Shown: piece after piece, positions 33,412 to 42,310 of the stretch | Layout of the letters: every line of letters begins with the position of its first letter | Numbering within the stretch: the first letter of the stretch is position 1 | Origin: Enterobacter asburiae | GTDB lineage: Bacteria; Pseudomonadota; Gammaproteobacteria; Enterobacterales; Enterobacteriaceae | DNA length: 64,000 bases | Direction of reading: 5' to 3' | NCBI RefSeq assembly: GCF_024599655.1 | Contig: NZ_CP102247.1 | Coordinates: 2,356,001 to 2,420,000 of the forward strand | The notes under the pieces: generated by a model | Told to the model about the DNA's origin: nothing | The model's input: only the letters and a program-made list of their open reading frames with translations | Databases searched by the model: none | Position numbers and translations under genes: made by a program

Positions 33412-34929
33412 ATGTATAAAAAACGCAGACTTGCCGTGATGATAGGCATGCTGGCCGGAAGTACCTCTGTTTTTGCCCAAACGGATATGACAAGTATCGA
33501 AGCGCGTCTTGCCGCGATGGAGCAGCGACTCCAGGCGGCGGAAACGCGTGCGCAGGTGGCTGAGAAGCGCGCCACCGATGCGGAACAAAAAACGCAGCAG
33601 CTGGTTGCCGCCCAGCAGCAGACGCAAACGACAACCCAGGCGGTAGCGCAGCGCACCACCGCGCTGGAGAAGAAGGCGGATCAAAGCAGCGGGTTTGAGT
33701 TCCACGGCTACGCCCGTTCTGGCCTGCTGATGAACGATGCGGCCTCCAGCAGCAAAAGCGGTCCTTATCTGACCCCGGCCGGTGAAACCGGCGGTGCGGT
33801 AGGGCGTCTGGGTAACGAAGCAGACACCTACGTTGAGCTGAACCTGGAGCACAAGCAAACCCTGGACAACGGGGCCACCACGCGCTTCAAAGCGATGCTG
33901 GCCGACGGGCAGAGAACCTATAACGACTGGTCAGCCGATACCAGCGATCTCAACATTCGTCAGGCCTTCGCGGAGCTGGGCAATCTGCCTGATTTTACCG
34001 GCGCGCTGAAGGGCAGCACCTTCTGGGCGGGTAAACGCTTCGACCGCGACAACTTTGATATTCACTGGCTGGACTCCGACGTGGTGTTCCTCGCCGGTAC
34101 CGGCGGCGGCGTCTACGACGTGAAATGGAACGATTCGCTGCGCAGCAACTTCTCCATCTACGGCCGCAACTTCGGCAGCGTGGAGCAGACCGACAATAAC
34201 GTTCAGAACTATATCCTCACCATGAACCACTTCGCCGGACCGTTCCAGCTAATGGTGAGCGGCCTGCGGGCGAAGGATAACGACGACCGTAAAGACACCA
34301 ACGGCGATCTCATCAAAACCGATGCCGCCAATACCGGCGTTCATGCCCTGGTCGGCTTGCATAATGAGAGCTTCTACGGCCTGCGTGAAGGGACCGCCAA
34401 AACGGCGCTGCTGTACGGTCACGGGCTGGGTGCGGAAGTGAAAAGCATCGGCTCCGACGGCGCGCTGCTGCCTGAGGCGGATACCTGGCGCTTCGCAAGT
34501 TACGGTGTCACGCCAATCGGCGGTGGCTGGAGCGTTGCGCCCGCCGTGCTGGCGCAGAGCAGTAAAGATCGCTACGTCAAGGGCGACAGCTATGAGTGGG
34601 TAACGCTCAACACCCGTCTGATTAAAGAGGTGACGCAGAACTTCGCCCTGGCGTTTGAGGGAAGCTATCAGTACATGAATTTAAATCCGGAAGGCTATAA
34701 GGACCGCAACGCCGTTAACGGCAGTTTCTACAAGCTGACCTTTGCGCCGACGTTAAAAGCGAGCAAAATCGGCGATTTCTTCAGCCGTCCGGAGCTTCGT
34801 CTGTTTGCCACCTGGATGGACTGGAGCAGCAAACTGGATCATTACGCCAGCGATGATGCCTTTGGCAGCAGCGGTTTCAACGCCGGCGGGGAATGGAACT
34901 TTGGGGTCCAGATGGAAACCTGGTTTTAA
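33412..34929 (+). CDS. scrY: Sucrose porin ScrY
   Basis: A 505-residue outer-membrane protein. Order: signal peptide (MYKKRRLAVMIGMLAGSTSVFA), then a periplasmic coiled coil at about residues 25-75 (EARLAAMEQRLQAAETRAQVAEKR, rich in heptads). A LamB-type barrel follows, starting FEFHGYARSGLLMND and ending with the aromatic WNFGVQMETWF. This coiled-coil extension distinguishes ScrY from maltoporin. It carries sucrose across the outer membrane. AGGGATGC precedes the ATG. It begins the scrYAB transcription unit, controlled by the two upstream palindromes. Confidence 0.94.
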   Translation: MYKKRRLAVMIGMLAGSTSVFAQTDMTSIEARLAAMEQRLQAAETRAQVAEKRATDAEQKTQQLVAAQQQTQTTTQAVAQRTTALEKKADQSSGFEFHGYARSGLLMNDAASSSKSGPYLTPAGETGGAVGRLGNEADTYVELNLEHKQTLDNGATTRFKAMLADGQRTYNDWSADTSDLNIRQAFAELGNLPDFTGALKGSTFWAGKRFDRDNFDIHWLDSDVVFLAGTGGGVYDVKWNDSLRSNFSIYGRNFGSVEQTDNNVQNYILTMNHFAGPFQLMVSGLRAKDNDDRKDTNGDLIKTDAANTGVHALVGLHNESFYGLREGTAKTALLYGHGLGAEVKSIGSDGALLPEADTWRFASYGVTPIGGGWSVAPAVLAQSSKDRYVKGDSYEWVTLNTRLIKEVTQNFALAFEGSYQYMNLNPEGYKDRNAVNGSFYKLTFAPTLKASKIGDFFSRPELRLFATWMDWSSKLDHYASDDAFGSSGFNAGGEWNFGVQMETWF

Positions 34930-34936
34930 CCCATCA

Positions 34937-34960
34937 CGCTCCCGCCTGGCGGGAGCGTTT
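34937..34960 (+). terminator. Hairpin between scrY and scrA (attenuator or mRNA stabiliser)
   Basis: A perfect 9-bp stem, CGCTCCCGC-ctg-GCGGGAGCG, is followed by only three T residues, 8 nt after the scrY stop. It likely lowers expression of scrA/scrB relative to the porin rather than ending transcription completely. Confidence 0.6.
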
Positions 34961-34995
34961 CGCACATCATAAAAAGAAGTCAGGCAGAGGTATCT

Positions 34996-36366
34996 ATGGA
35001 TTTTAATCAAATCGCCCGCGAGCTCATTCCGCTGCTCGGTGGCAAGGAAAACATCGCCAGCGCGGCGCACTGCGCAACGCGTCTTCGTCTGGTGCTGGTC
35101 GATGACGCGCTTGCCGATCAGCAGGCTATCGGCAAGGTCGACGGCGTAAAAGGCTGTTTTCGTAACGCCGGGCAGATGCAGGTGATTTTTGGCACGGGCG
35201 TGGTCAACAAGGTTTACGCCGCGTTTATTCAGGCGGCGGGGATTAGCGAATCCAGTAAGTCTGAGGCCGCGGATCTGGCGGCGCGCAAGCTGAACCCGTT
35301 CCAGCGCATTGCCCGTCTGCTCTCCAATATCTTTGTCCCGATCATTCCCGCGATTGTGGCATCCGGCCTGCTGATGGGCCTGCTCGGCATGGTGAAAACC
35401 TACGGCTGGGTCAATGCGGATAACGCCATCTACATCATGCTGGACATGTGCAGCTCCGCGGCGTTTATCATTCTGCCTATTCTGATTGGCTTTACCGCCG
35501 CGCGGGAATTTGGCGGCAACCCGTATCTTGGCGCGACGCTGGGCGGCATTCTGACGCACCCGGCGCTGACCAACGCCTGGGGCGTGGCCTCCGGCTTCCA
35601 CACCATGAACTTCTTCGGCCTTGAGATCGCGATGATTGGCTATCAGGGCACGGTATTCCCGGTGCTGCTCGCCGTCTGGTTCATGAGCATCGTAGAGAAA
35701 AACCTGCGCCGCGCGATCCCGGACGCGTTAGACCTGATCCTGACGCCGTTCCTCACCGTTGTTATCTCCGGTTTTATCGCCTTGCTGATTATCGGCCCGG
35801 CGGGGCGCGCGCTGGGCGACGGCATCTCCTTTATCCTGAGTACACTGATTGCACACGCGGGCTGGCTGGCCGGACTGCTGTTCGGCGGGCTTTACTCGGT
35901 GATTGTAATCACCGGTATTCACCACAGCTTCCACGCGATTGAAGCCGGGCTGCTGGGTAACCCGTCGATTGGCGTGAACTTCCTGCTGCCAATCTGGGCC
36001 ATGGCGAACGTGGCGCAGGGGGGCGCCTGTCTGGCGGTGTGGTTCAAAACCAAAGATGCCAAAATCAAAGCCATTACCTTACCGTCGGCGTTTTCTGCGA
36101 TGCTGGGCATCACCGAAGCGGCCATTTTTGGTATCAACCTGCGCTTTGTTAAGCCGTTTATCGCCGCGCTGATCGGCGGCGCGGTGGGCGGGGCCTGGGT
36201 GGTCTCAGTCCATGTCTACATGACTGCCGTTGGGTTAACCGCCATTCCGGGCATGGCCATCGTGCAGGCCAGCTCGCTGCTCAACTATATTATCGGCATG
36301 GTGATTGCCTTCGGCGTGGCGTTTACCGTCTCGCTGCTGCTGAAATATAAAACGGACTCTGAATAA
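34996..36366 (+). CDS. scrA: Sucrose-specific PTS enzyme IIBC
   Basis: A 456-residue PTS permease. The N-terminal EIIB domain carries the phosphorylated cysteine C26 in AAHCATRLRL. The membrane EIIC domain (about residues 105-450) has the family motif ITGIHHSFHAIEAGL. There is no IIA domain, so it should depend on the glucose IIA protein (Crr), as known for ScrA. It imports sucrose as sucrose-6-phosphate. Its stop TAA shares one base with the scrB ATG. Confidence 0.95.
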   Translation: MDFNQIARELIPLLGGKENIASAAHCATRLRLVLVDDALADQQAIGKVDGVKGCFRNAGQMQVIFGTGVVNKVYAAFIQAAGISESSKSEAADLAARKLNPFQRIARLLSNIFVPIIPAIVASGLLMGLLGMVKTYGWVNADNAIYIMLDMCSSAAFIILPILIGFTAAREFGGNPYLGATLGGILTHPALTNAWGVASGFHTMNFFGLEIAMIGYQGTVFPVLLAVWFMSIVEKNLRRAIPDALDLILTPFLTVVISGFIALLIIGPAGRALGDGISFILSTLIAHAGWLAGLLFGGLYSVIVITGIHHSFHAIEAGLLGNPSIGVNFLLPIWAMANVAQGGACLAVWFKTKDAKIKAITLPSAFSAMLGITEAAIFGINLRFVKPFIAALIGGAVGGAWVVSVHVYMTAVGLTAIPGMAIVQASSLLNYIIGMVIAFGVAFTVSLLLKYKTDSE

Positions 36367-37772
36367 TGACGTTACCTTCCCGCTGGCCTGCGATCCTGCA
36401 GGCCGTTATGAAAGGCCAGCCGCGGGCGCAGGCGGATAGCCACTATCCGCAGTGGCACCCCGCGCCGGTGACGGGGCTGATGAACGATCCCAACGGGTTT
36501 ATCTGGTTTGCCGGTCGCTACCACCTGTTCTATCAGTGGAACCCGCTGGACTGCGAGCATCGGTTTAAATGCTGGGGGCACTGGAGCTCTGCGGATCTGG
36601 TGCACTGGCGGCACGAGCCGCTGGCGCTGATGCCCGACGAAGAGTATGACCGTAACGGCTGCTACTCCGGTAGTGCCGTGGATAACCAGGGCGTCCTGAC
36701 GCTTTGCTACACCGGCAACGTCAAGTTCGATGACGGCAGCCGCACGGCCTGGCAGTGCCTCGCCTTGGAACAGCCGGACGGGACCTTTAAGAAGCTGGGG
36801 CCGGTGCTGGCGCTGCCGGAAGGCTACACCGGACACGTGCGCGACCCGAAGGTGTGGCAGCACGACGGAGAGTGGTACATGGTGCTCGGCGCGCAGGATG
36901 TGCAAAAGCGCGGCAAGGTGCTGCTGTTTAAGTCAGCCGATCTGCACGCCTGGGCGTCCTGCGGGGAAATCGCCGGTCACGGGGTCAACGGCCTGACGGA
37001 TGCGGGGTATATGTGGGAGTGTCCGGACCTGTTCGCGCTCGACGGAACGCACATCTTGATCAGCTGTCCGCAGGGGCTGGCGCGCGAGCCGCATCGCTAT
37101 CTCAATACCTATCCGGCTACCTGGATGAGCGGGGCGTTTGACTATGCAAACGCCGCATTCGATCACGGCGATCTGCATGAGCTGGACGCGGGCTTTGAGT
37201 TTTACGCTCCGCAAACGACGCTGGCGGAAGACGGTCGACGCATTCTGATCGGCTGGATGGGCGTACCGGATGGGGAAGAGATGCTTCAGCCAACCCGGGC
37301 GCACGGCTGGATGCACCAGATGACCTGCCCGCGCGAATTACGCTATCGCGACGGCAGGCTCTGGCAGACCCCGGCGCGCGAGCTGGCGGCGCTGCGCGAA
37401 GATGAGCAGCGCTGGCAGGGGCGCGCCAGCGAGGCGCCGGAACTGGACGCGGCGCGCCTGGAGTTTGAGCTGAACGCATCGCAGATGAACGTCGCTTTTG
37501 GCGGCGCGCTGCGTCTCACGGTCGATGAGCAGGGCATACGTCTTGAACGCGCGAGCCTGAAAACCGGTGAAACGTTGACCCGCTACTGGCAGGGCGACGT
37601 CACTCATTTGCGCGTTCTGTGCGACCGCTCCAGCGTTGAAATTTTCATCAATCACGGTGAAGGGGTGATGAGCAGCCGCTATTTTCCTGACCATCCGGCC
37701 CAGGTGCGATTCGAAGGTGCGTCCGATATCACATTACGCTACTGGTCGCTGCGCGCCTGCATGATAGAATGA
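36366..37772 (+). CDS. scrB: Sucrose-6-phosphate hydrolase (GH32)
   Basis: A 468-residue GH32 invertase. The three catalytic blocks are clear: nucleophile Asp in MNDPNG (about residue 40), stabilising Asp in VRDPKVW (about residue 159), and acid/base Glu in WECPDLF (about residue 219). The C-terminal beta-sandwich ends DRSSVEIFINHGEGVMSSRYFP, typical of the family. It splits sucrose-6-phosphate to glucose-6-phosphate and fructose. Translation is coupled to scrA by the TAATG overlap. Confidence 0.95.
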   Translation: MTLPSRWPAILQAVMKGQPRAQADSHYPQWHPAPVTGLMNDPNGFIWFAGRYHLFYQWNPLDCEHRFKCWGHWSSADLVHWRHEPLALMPDEEYDRNGCYSGSAVDNQGVLTLCYTGNVKFDDGSRTAWQCLALEQPDGTFKKLGPVLALPEGYTGHVRDPKVWQHDGEWYMVLGAQDVQKRGKVLLFKSADLHAWASCGEIAGHGVNGLTDAGYMWECPDLFALDGTHILISCPQGLAREPHRYLNTYPATWMSGAFDYANAAFDHGDLHELDAGFEFYAPQTTLAEDGRRILIGWMGVPDGEEMLQPTRAHGWMHQMTCPRELRYRDGRLWQTPARELAALREDEQRWQGRASEAPELDAARLEFELNASQMNVAFGGALRLTVDEQGIRLERASLKTGETLTRYWQGDVTHLRVLCDRSSVEIFINHGEGVMSSRYFPDHPAQVRFEGASDITLRYWSLRACMIE

Positions 37773-37800
37773 GGGTTTTGGCAGCCGGATCTAAGTCGTT

Positions 37801-38817
37801 GTGAGAAAAACAAAACGCGTCACCATTAAAGACATCGCGGAGCTGGCGGGTGTGTCAAAAGCCACCGCCAGCCTGGTCCTGAACGGGCGCAGCAAAGAGC
37901 TTCGCGTGGCGGAAGAGACGCGCGAGCGCGTTCTGGCGATTGCAAAAGAGCACCACTATCAGCCCAGCATTCACGCCCGGTCGCTGCGCGATAACCGCAG
38001 CCACACCGTTGGTCTGGTGGTCCCGGAGATCACCAACTACGGTTTTGCCGTGTTTTCTCACGAGCTGGAAACGCTGTGCCGCGAGGCGGGCGTTCAGCTG
38101 CTGATCTCCTGTAGCGATGAAAACCCGGGGCAGGAGACGGTGGTGGTGAACAACATGGTGGCGCGCCAGGTGGACGGTCTGATTGTGGCCTCCAGCATGC
38201 TTAACGATGCGGACTACCACAAGCTGAGCGAACAGCTGCCCGTTGTCCTTTTTGACCGCCACATCAACGACAGCGCGCTGCCGCTGGTCATCACTGATTC
38301 CATTACTCCAACGGCGGAACTGGTGGCCGAGATTGCGCGCCAGCATCCTGATGAGTTCTACTTCCTCGGCGGGCAGCCCCGTCTATCCCCGACGCGCGAC
38401 CGTCTGGAAGGGTTTAAGCAAGGTCTGCGAGAGGCCGGCGTGGAGCTGCGCCCCGAGTGGATCATTCACGGCAACTATCACCCGAGCTCCGGGTACGAGA
38501 TGTTTGCTGAACTCTGCGCCCGCCTGGGGCGTCCGCCGAAAGCGCTGTTCGCCGCCGCCTGCGGGCTGCTGGAAGGGGTGCTGCGCTATATGGGCCAACA
38601 CAACTTGTTGCAAAGTGATATCAGGTTAGCCAGTTTTGACGATCACTATCTCTACGATTCGCTGACGATCCCCGTGGATACCATTCGCCAGGATAACCGC
38701 CAGCTGGCGTGGCACTGTTTTGATTTAATTAGCAAATTGATCGAAGGGGAGACGCCGCAGCCTCTGCAACGGAAACTGGACGCTACCCTGCAGCGACGCT
38801 ATAAGTCAGCGAAATAG
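37801..38817 (+). CDS. scrR: Sucrose operon repressor ScrR (LacI family)
   Basis: A 338-residue LacI/GalR protein closely similar to Klebsiella ScrR. The HTH is VTIKDIAELAGVSKATASLVLNGR at residues 7-30 and the hinge follows. The sensor domain includes VGLVVPEITNYGFAVF and ends with SFDDHYLYDSLTIPVDTIRQDNRQ. The family member binds fructose-type inducers. The start appears to be GTG at 37801, since no ATG lies nearby upstream, and its ribosome-binding site is weak, which suits low repressor levels. Targets are the palindromes before scrK and scrY. Confidence 0.93.
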   Translation: MRKTKRVTIKDIAELAGVSKATASLVLNGRSKELRVAEETRERVLAIAKEHHYQPSIHARSLRDNRSHTVGLVVPEITNYGFAVFSHELETLCREAGVQLLISCSDENPGQETVVVNNMVARQVDGLIVASSMLNDADYHKLSEQLPVVLFDRHINDSALPLVITDSITPTAELVAEIARQHPDEFYFLGGQPRLSPTRDRLEGFKQGLREAGVELRPEWIIHGNYHPSSGYEMFAELCARLGRPPKALFAAACGLLEGVLRYMGQHNLLQSDIRLASFDDHYLYDSLTIPVDTIRQDNRQLAWHCFDLISKLIEGETPQPLQRKLDATLQRRYKSAK

Positions 38818-38864
38818 CCCGGCTCGATACTTCAATAACTTTAATTAATTTAAGTTTTGGAAGC

Positions 38865-38872
38865 GCCGATAA
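38865..38872 (+). promoter_or_regulatory. Possible FliA (sigma-28) -10 element before the chemoreceptor gene
   Basis: A perfect GCCGATAA, the sigma-28 -10 consensus, lies 34 nt before the ATG of the chemoreceptor. The -35 region (TAATTTAA at the right distance) is poor, so this is tentative, although flagellar-class promoters are usual for such genes. Confidence 0.45.
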
Positions 38873-38906
38873 CCATAAGGAATAATTCTCCTTGAGGTAT
38901 TGGTTT

Positions 38907-40457
38907 ATGTCGTTGAAAAAGTCGTCCCTGATCGTCCTGTTCTCGCTGCTTTTCTTCTTTGTTGTCAGCACTGTGACCAGCGTTGGCCTCATCATTAAAA
39001 GTAATAATTCCCTGGATAACGTCAACAAAGAGATCCAGGTTGTTCTGTCCATTATTGACCCTATCAACCATAGCCGTACGCTGCGCGTTCGGGTGATGGA
39101 GTATGTGAAGATGGTGGAAGCGGGCAACTCGGCGGACGGGGCTGCAAAGCTAACCGCCGTGAAAGAGGCGCTGACTAAAGCGGACCACGCTTTTGCGGCC
39201 TTTATGGCTTCGCCGCGTCTGACGGATGAAGGGCCGCTGGTGACTGCCTATCAGGATGCCTGGCAAAACTACCGCAACCAGGGACTGGCGCCGCTGATCG
39301 ATGCCGCCGAGGCGCACGATGTCGCCAAATTTAACGCGCTGATCCCGGAAGTCTCCCGCCTTGACCGTCAGTACGAGATCGTTCTCGACCAGGTCCTTTC
39401 CGTCCACCAGAAATACGCCAAAAGCCTGAATGAAGATGCGAGCAGTAACTTCGTCTCTGGCCTGGCGATCATTGCCGTTATCGCCAGCCTGTTTGTGGTG
39501 GTGATTGTCGCCGTTAGCCTGCTGATGAAGCGCTTTGTCTTTGCACCGGTCAACCTGGCGCGCGAGCACTGCAGCCAGATTGCAGCAGGCAAGCTGGACG
39601 TTCCGGTGCCGGTCAAGGGGAGCGCACATAACGAAATCGATCATCTTATGAGCTCTATGGAGCAGATGCGTCAGGCGCTGCTGGCGACCATCGCCCAGGT
39701 GCGCGACGCGAGCCATACCGTAACGCACGCGGCGCAGGAGATTGCCTCCGGGAATATCGACCTCGCTTCACGTACCGAACAGCAGGCTTCCGCGTTAACC
39801 CAGACGGCGGCCAGCATGGAAGAGCTGAGCGCGACAGTGGCGAACAATACCGACAACGTTTATCAGGCCGGTAAACTGGTGCAGGACGCGGTGAAAAATG
39901 CCCACACCGGTGAAGCGGTAACCCGCGAAGTCATCGACACGATGAATACCATCGCGGCGAACTCGAAGCGTATCGAAGACATTACCAGCGTGATTAACAG
40001 CATCGCCTTCCAGACCAACATTTTGGCGCTGAACGCGGCGGTTGAAGCGGCGCGCGCCGGTACGCAAGGTCGCGGCTTTGCGGTCGTGGCCAGCGAGGTA
40101 CGCACCCTGGCGCAGAAAAGCGCGGTGGCGGCCAAGGACATTGAGAGCCTGATTGCGCAGTCGGTTTCCAGCGTGAAAAACGGTGCGGAACTGGTGAGCC
40201 GCTCGGGCGAAGTGATTGACTCGATTATTTCATCGGTGAATAAAGTGAATACGCTGATGGAGCAGATCTCCGTCGCCTCTGAAGAGCAGAGCCGCGGGAT
40301 TAGCCAGGTCGGGCAGGCGGTGACCGAGATGGATGGCGTGACCCAGCAGAACGCTGCGCTGGTGCAGCAGTCCGCGGCAGCAGCGGCATCGCTGGAAGAG
40401 CAGGCGCAGCAGCTATCGCGGAGTATTTCGAGTTTTAGTTTGCCGGTGCAGGCTTGA
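38907..40457 (+). CDS. Methyl-accepting chemotaxis protein
   Basis: A 516-residue chemoreceptor. Order: TM1 (about 7-30), a four-helix-bundle periplasmic ligand domain of about 155 residues, TM2 (about 186-210, GLAIIAVIASLFVVVIVAVSLL), a HAMP segment, then the signalling domain. The hairpin tip IEDITSVINSIAFQTNILALNAAVEAARAG marks it as an enteric-type receptor. The C-terminus (SFSLPVQA) lacks the NWETF pentapeptide, so it should be a low-abundance receptor relying on others for methylation. Ligand unknown; the position after scr might hint at sugar taxis, but that is speculation. Chosen ATG 38907; a TTG five codons upstream is unlikely. Confidence 0.9.
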   Translation: MSLKKSSLIVLFSLLFFFVVSTVTSVGLIIKSNNSLDNVNKEIQVVLSIIDPINHSRTLRVRVMEYVKMVEAGNSADGAAKLTAVKEALTKADHAFAAFMASPRLTDEGPLVTAYQDAWQNYRNQGLAPLIDAAEAHDVAKFNALIPEVSRLDRQYEIVLDQVLSVHQKYAKSLNEDASSNFVSGLAIIAVIASLFVVVIVAVSLLMKRFVFAPVNLAREHCSQIAAGKLDVPVPVKGSAHNEIDHLMSSMEQMRQALLATIAQVRDASHTVTHAAQEIASGNIDLASRTEQQASALTQTAASMEELSATVANNTDNVYQAGKLVQDAVKNAHTGEAVTREVIDTMNTIAANSKRIEDITSVINSIAFQTNILALNAAVEAARAGTQGRGFAVVASEVRTLAQKSAVAAKDIESLIAQSVSSVKNGAELVSRSGEVIDSIISSVNKVNTLMEQISVASEEQSRGISQVGQAVTEMDGVTQQNAALVQQSAAAAASLEEQAQQLSRSISSFSLPVQA

Positions 40458-40469
40458 TGATATGAGGGA

Positions 40470-40492
40470 GGCTCCGCAGGGAGCCTTTTTTG
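40470..40492 (+). terminator. Intrinsic terminator of the chemoreceptor gene
   Basis: GGCTCC and GGAGCC form a 6-bp stem with a short loop, followed by seven T residues, 13 nt after the stop codon. Confidence 0.85.
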
Positions 40493-40513
40493 TATCTGGC
40501 ATGCCCGTATCTG

Positions 40514-40519
40514 TATAAT
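40514..40519 (+). promoter_or_regulatory. Promoter -10 for the P-loop kinase-like gene
   Basis: A perfect TATAAT has TTGTAT 18 nt upstream (40490-40495), which overlaps the T-run of the preceding terminator. The gene starts 57 nt downstream of the -10 box. Confidence 0.5.
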
Positions 40520-40575
40520 CCAGGACGTCTCTACATGCAGCACGAATCTAATATTAATTATCACAAGGGAAAATT

Positions 40576-41088
40576 ATGTTAATTATTTTTAGTGGGCTAC
40601 CCGGCAGCGGAAAAAGCACTGTTGCAAAAATAGTCACTCAAAGGCTGGGAGCAGTATATCTACGGGTTGATACCGTTGAGCAGGCCATTCGTTCGGTCTC
40701 TGAACCTGGGCAAAAAATTGGGCCGGAGGGATATTTTGCCCTCTATGGTTTGGCAAGCGAGAATCTTAAGCTGGGCTCCACCGTTGTGACCGATTCCGTT
40801 AATGATATTAACCTTGTGCGAGATGCTTTCCGCGATATTGCTCTGTCGTTGAATGTCCCTTTCCTGGAAGTTGAAATTGTCTGCTCAGACGAAAAAGAAC
40901 ATCGTTATCGCGTAGAGAACAGAGTATCTGATATCCCGGGACTCACGCCTCCTGACTGGGAAAGGGTAAAAAACCGTGAGTATGAACCCTGGGAGAGAGA
41001 ACATCTCATATTGGACACCGCCCTGTTATCAGCGGCAGAGTGTGCAGATAAAATCCTGGAAATTAAGAACGCTCTAAACCGGCCTTAA
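40576..41088 (+). CDS. AAA_33-type P-loop ATPase / putative small-molecule kinase
   Basis: A 170-residue single-domain protein beginning MLIIFSGLPGSGKSTVAK, a classic Walker A at residues 6-15. The layout (DxxxQAIR after strand 2, TDSVND near residue 75, an Arg-rich lid HRYRVENRV) is that of predicted kinases related to chloramphenicol phosphotransferase, zeta toxins and gluconate kinases. Its substrate cannot be told. It has its own promoter and a weak hairpin after it. Its base composition is AT-richer than its neighbours, suggesting recent acquisition. No antitoxin-like partner ORF is seen beside it. Confidence 0.65.
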   Translation: MLIIFSGLPGSGKSTVAKIVTQRLGAVYLRVDTVEQAIRSVSEPGQKIGPEGYFALYGLASENLKLGSTVVTDSVNDINLVRDAFRDIALSLNVPFLEVEIVCSDEKEHRYRVENRVSDIPGLTPPDWERVKNREYEPWEREHLILDTALLSAAECADKILEIKNALNRP

Positions 41089-41237
41089 ACGGTGAACAAG
41101 CGCCTGCAATGGTTTTCACGGGGCGTGTGAAAATACGCTCCCCGCAAAATTATTCATTCCCCCCAGCAATATTTCCCTTCCTCATCCGTCTACCTCATCA
41201 CAAGCCATAATCAGTTACTGTAAACGAGGTAAACACC

Positions 41238-41657
41238 ATGAGAGATTTTGATATGCACGGCAGAGGTCACGGGCGCGGATTCGGCCGCCACCGTATGGGT
41301 AAGGGTTTAGTCATTGGCGCGGTGATTTTCATCGTGCTCGGCCTGGTAGTGATGACCCTGTGGAACGCTTTGCTCCCGGCCATCCTCGGCGTGAAGGCCA
41401 TCGGATTCTGGCAGGCGCTGGGCATTCTGGTGCTGAGCCGCATTCTGTTTGGCGGGCTGGGTTTCCGTCCGGGTATGTTTGGCGCGCATCGCCGGATGCA
41501 CGAGCGCTGGATGAACATGACGCCAGAACAGCGCGAGGCGTTTATTCAGCAGCGCCGCGAAGGGTTTGGTCGCCACGGCCGCGGCCACTGCGGCTGGCAC
41601 GGTCATCGTGACGATAAGCGCGACGACGCCACGCCAAAAGCGCCGGAAGCAGAGTGA
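41238..41657 (+). CDS. His-rich small membrane protein paired with an ECF sigma factor
   Basis: A 139-residue protein with a His/Arg/Gly-rich N-terminus (MHGRGHGRGFGRHRMG), two transmembrane helices (about residues 24-46 and 58-75), and a cytoplasm-like tail. The tail contains MTPEQREAFIQQRREGF and a His-rich stretch (HGRGHCGWHGH). The MTPEQREAF motif also occurs in metal-responsive periplasmic proteins. Its stop overlaps the sigma-factor start (GTGA), so the two are co-translated. A plausible role is a metal- or envelope-sensing anti-sigma-like partner (inference). ACGAGGTAAAC precedes the ATG. Confidence 0.55.
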   Translation: MRDFDMHGRGHGRGFGRHRMGKGLVIGAVIFIVLGLVVMTLWNALLPAILGVKAIGFWQALGILVLSRILFGGLGFRPGMFGAHRRMHERWMNMTPEQREAFIQQRREGFGRHGRGHCGWHGHRDDKRDDATPKAPEAE

Positions 41658-42223
41658 GCGAAATGAAAGCCGGGGAGGCGGGCGGATCCATGCTGATGTC
41701 GGCGCTTAATGCCTGCCGCGCCCGGCTGACAGCCTTCATTCGCGGGCGGACGTCCGTTCGCGATGATGCCGACGACATTTTGCAGGAAGTGACGTATCAG
41801 CTGATGAAAGTGGAGCAGCCGGTCGAAAACGTCGCCGCCTGGCTGTTCCGCGCAGCGCGTAACGAGATGACCGACCGGGCGCGTAAAAAGCGCGAGGTGT
41901 CACTCTCCGGCTATTTTACGGGCGTAGACGAAGAGGGGTTCCCGGAGGACGAGCTGGCCGAAACCCTGTTCGGCGTCCCGCACACGCCGGAAGAGGAGTA
42001 CCTCAAAACGCTGCTGTGGGAAGAACTGGGGCAGGCGCTGTCTGAACTGCCGCCGCCGCAGCGTGAGGTGTTTGAAAAGACCGAACTGCACGGCTACAGC
42101 ATTAAAATGCTGGCAGAGGAGACCGGCGCCAGCGAACAGGCGCTGTTATCCCGCAAGCACAAGGCGGTGCTGTTTCTGCGCACGCGGCTGCGGGACGTCT
42201 ATGACGCGCTGACGGGCGAATAG
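41654..42223 (+). CDS. ECF-type RNA polymerase sigma factor
   Basis: A 189-residue sigma-70-family protein with region 2 (DDADDILQEVTYQLMKV and the AWLFRAARNEMTDRARKKR segment at residues 34-79). Region 4 follows (LPPPQREVFEKTELHGYSIKMLAEETGASEQALLSRKHKAV, about 131-171). The start is GTG 41654, overlapping the previous stop; an ATG three codons later is an alternative. It lies 87 nt upstream of scsA on the same strand. It may drive its own operon and perhaps the scs genes, but no ECF promoter was identified with confidence. Confidence 0.8.
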   Translation: MSEMKAGEAGGSMLMSALNACRARLTAFIRGRTSVRDDADDILQEVTYQLMKVEQPVENVAAWLFRAARNEMTDRARKKREVSLSGYFTGVDEEGFPEDELAETLFGVPHTPEEEYLKTLLWEELGQALSELPPPQREVFEKTELHGYSIKMLAEETGASEQALLSRKHKAVLFLRTRLRDVYDALTGE

Positions 42224-42310
42224 CGGCGACAGACAAAACCTTACACTTCCGGCACTTGTAGATTCATCACTATCGTTTATGATCGGGGCGTCTTGTTACT
42301 CTGGAATGTT

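Noticed and set aside
32260..38906. Mobile element carrying the sucrose genes
   Set aside because: No integrase, transposase, attachment-site repeat or IS end is present at either side; acquisition may be old, but the sequence does not show the vehicle.
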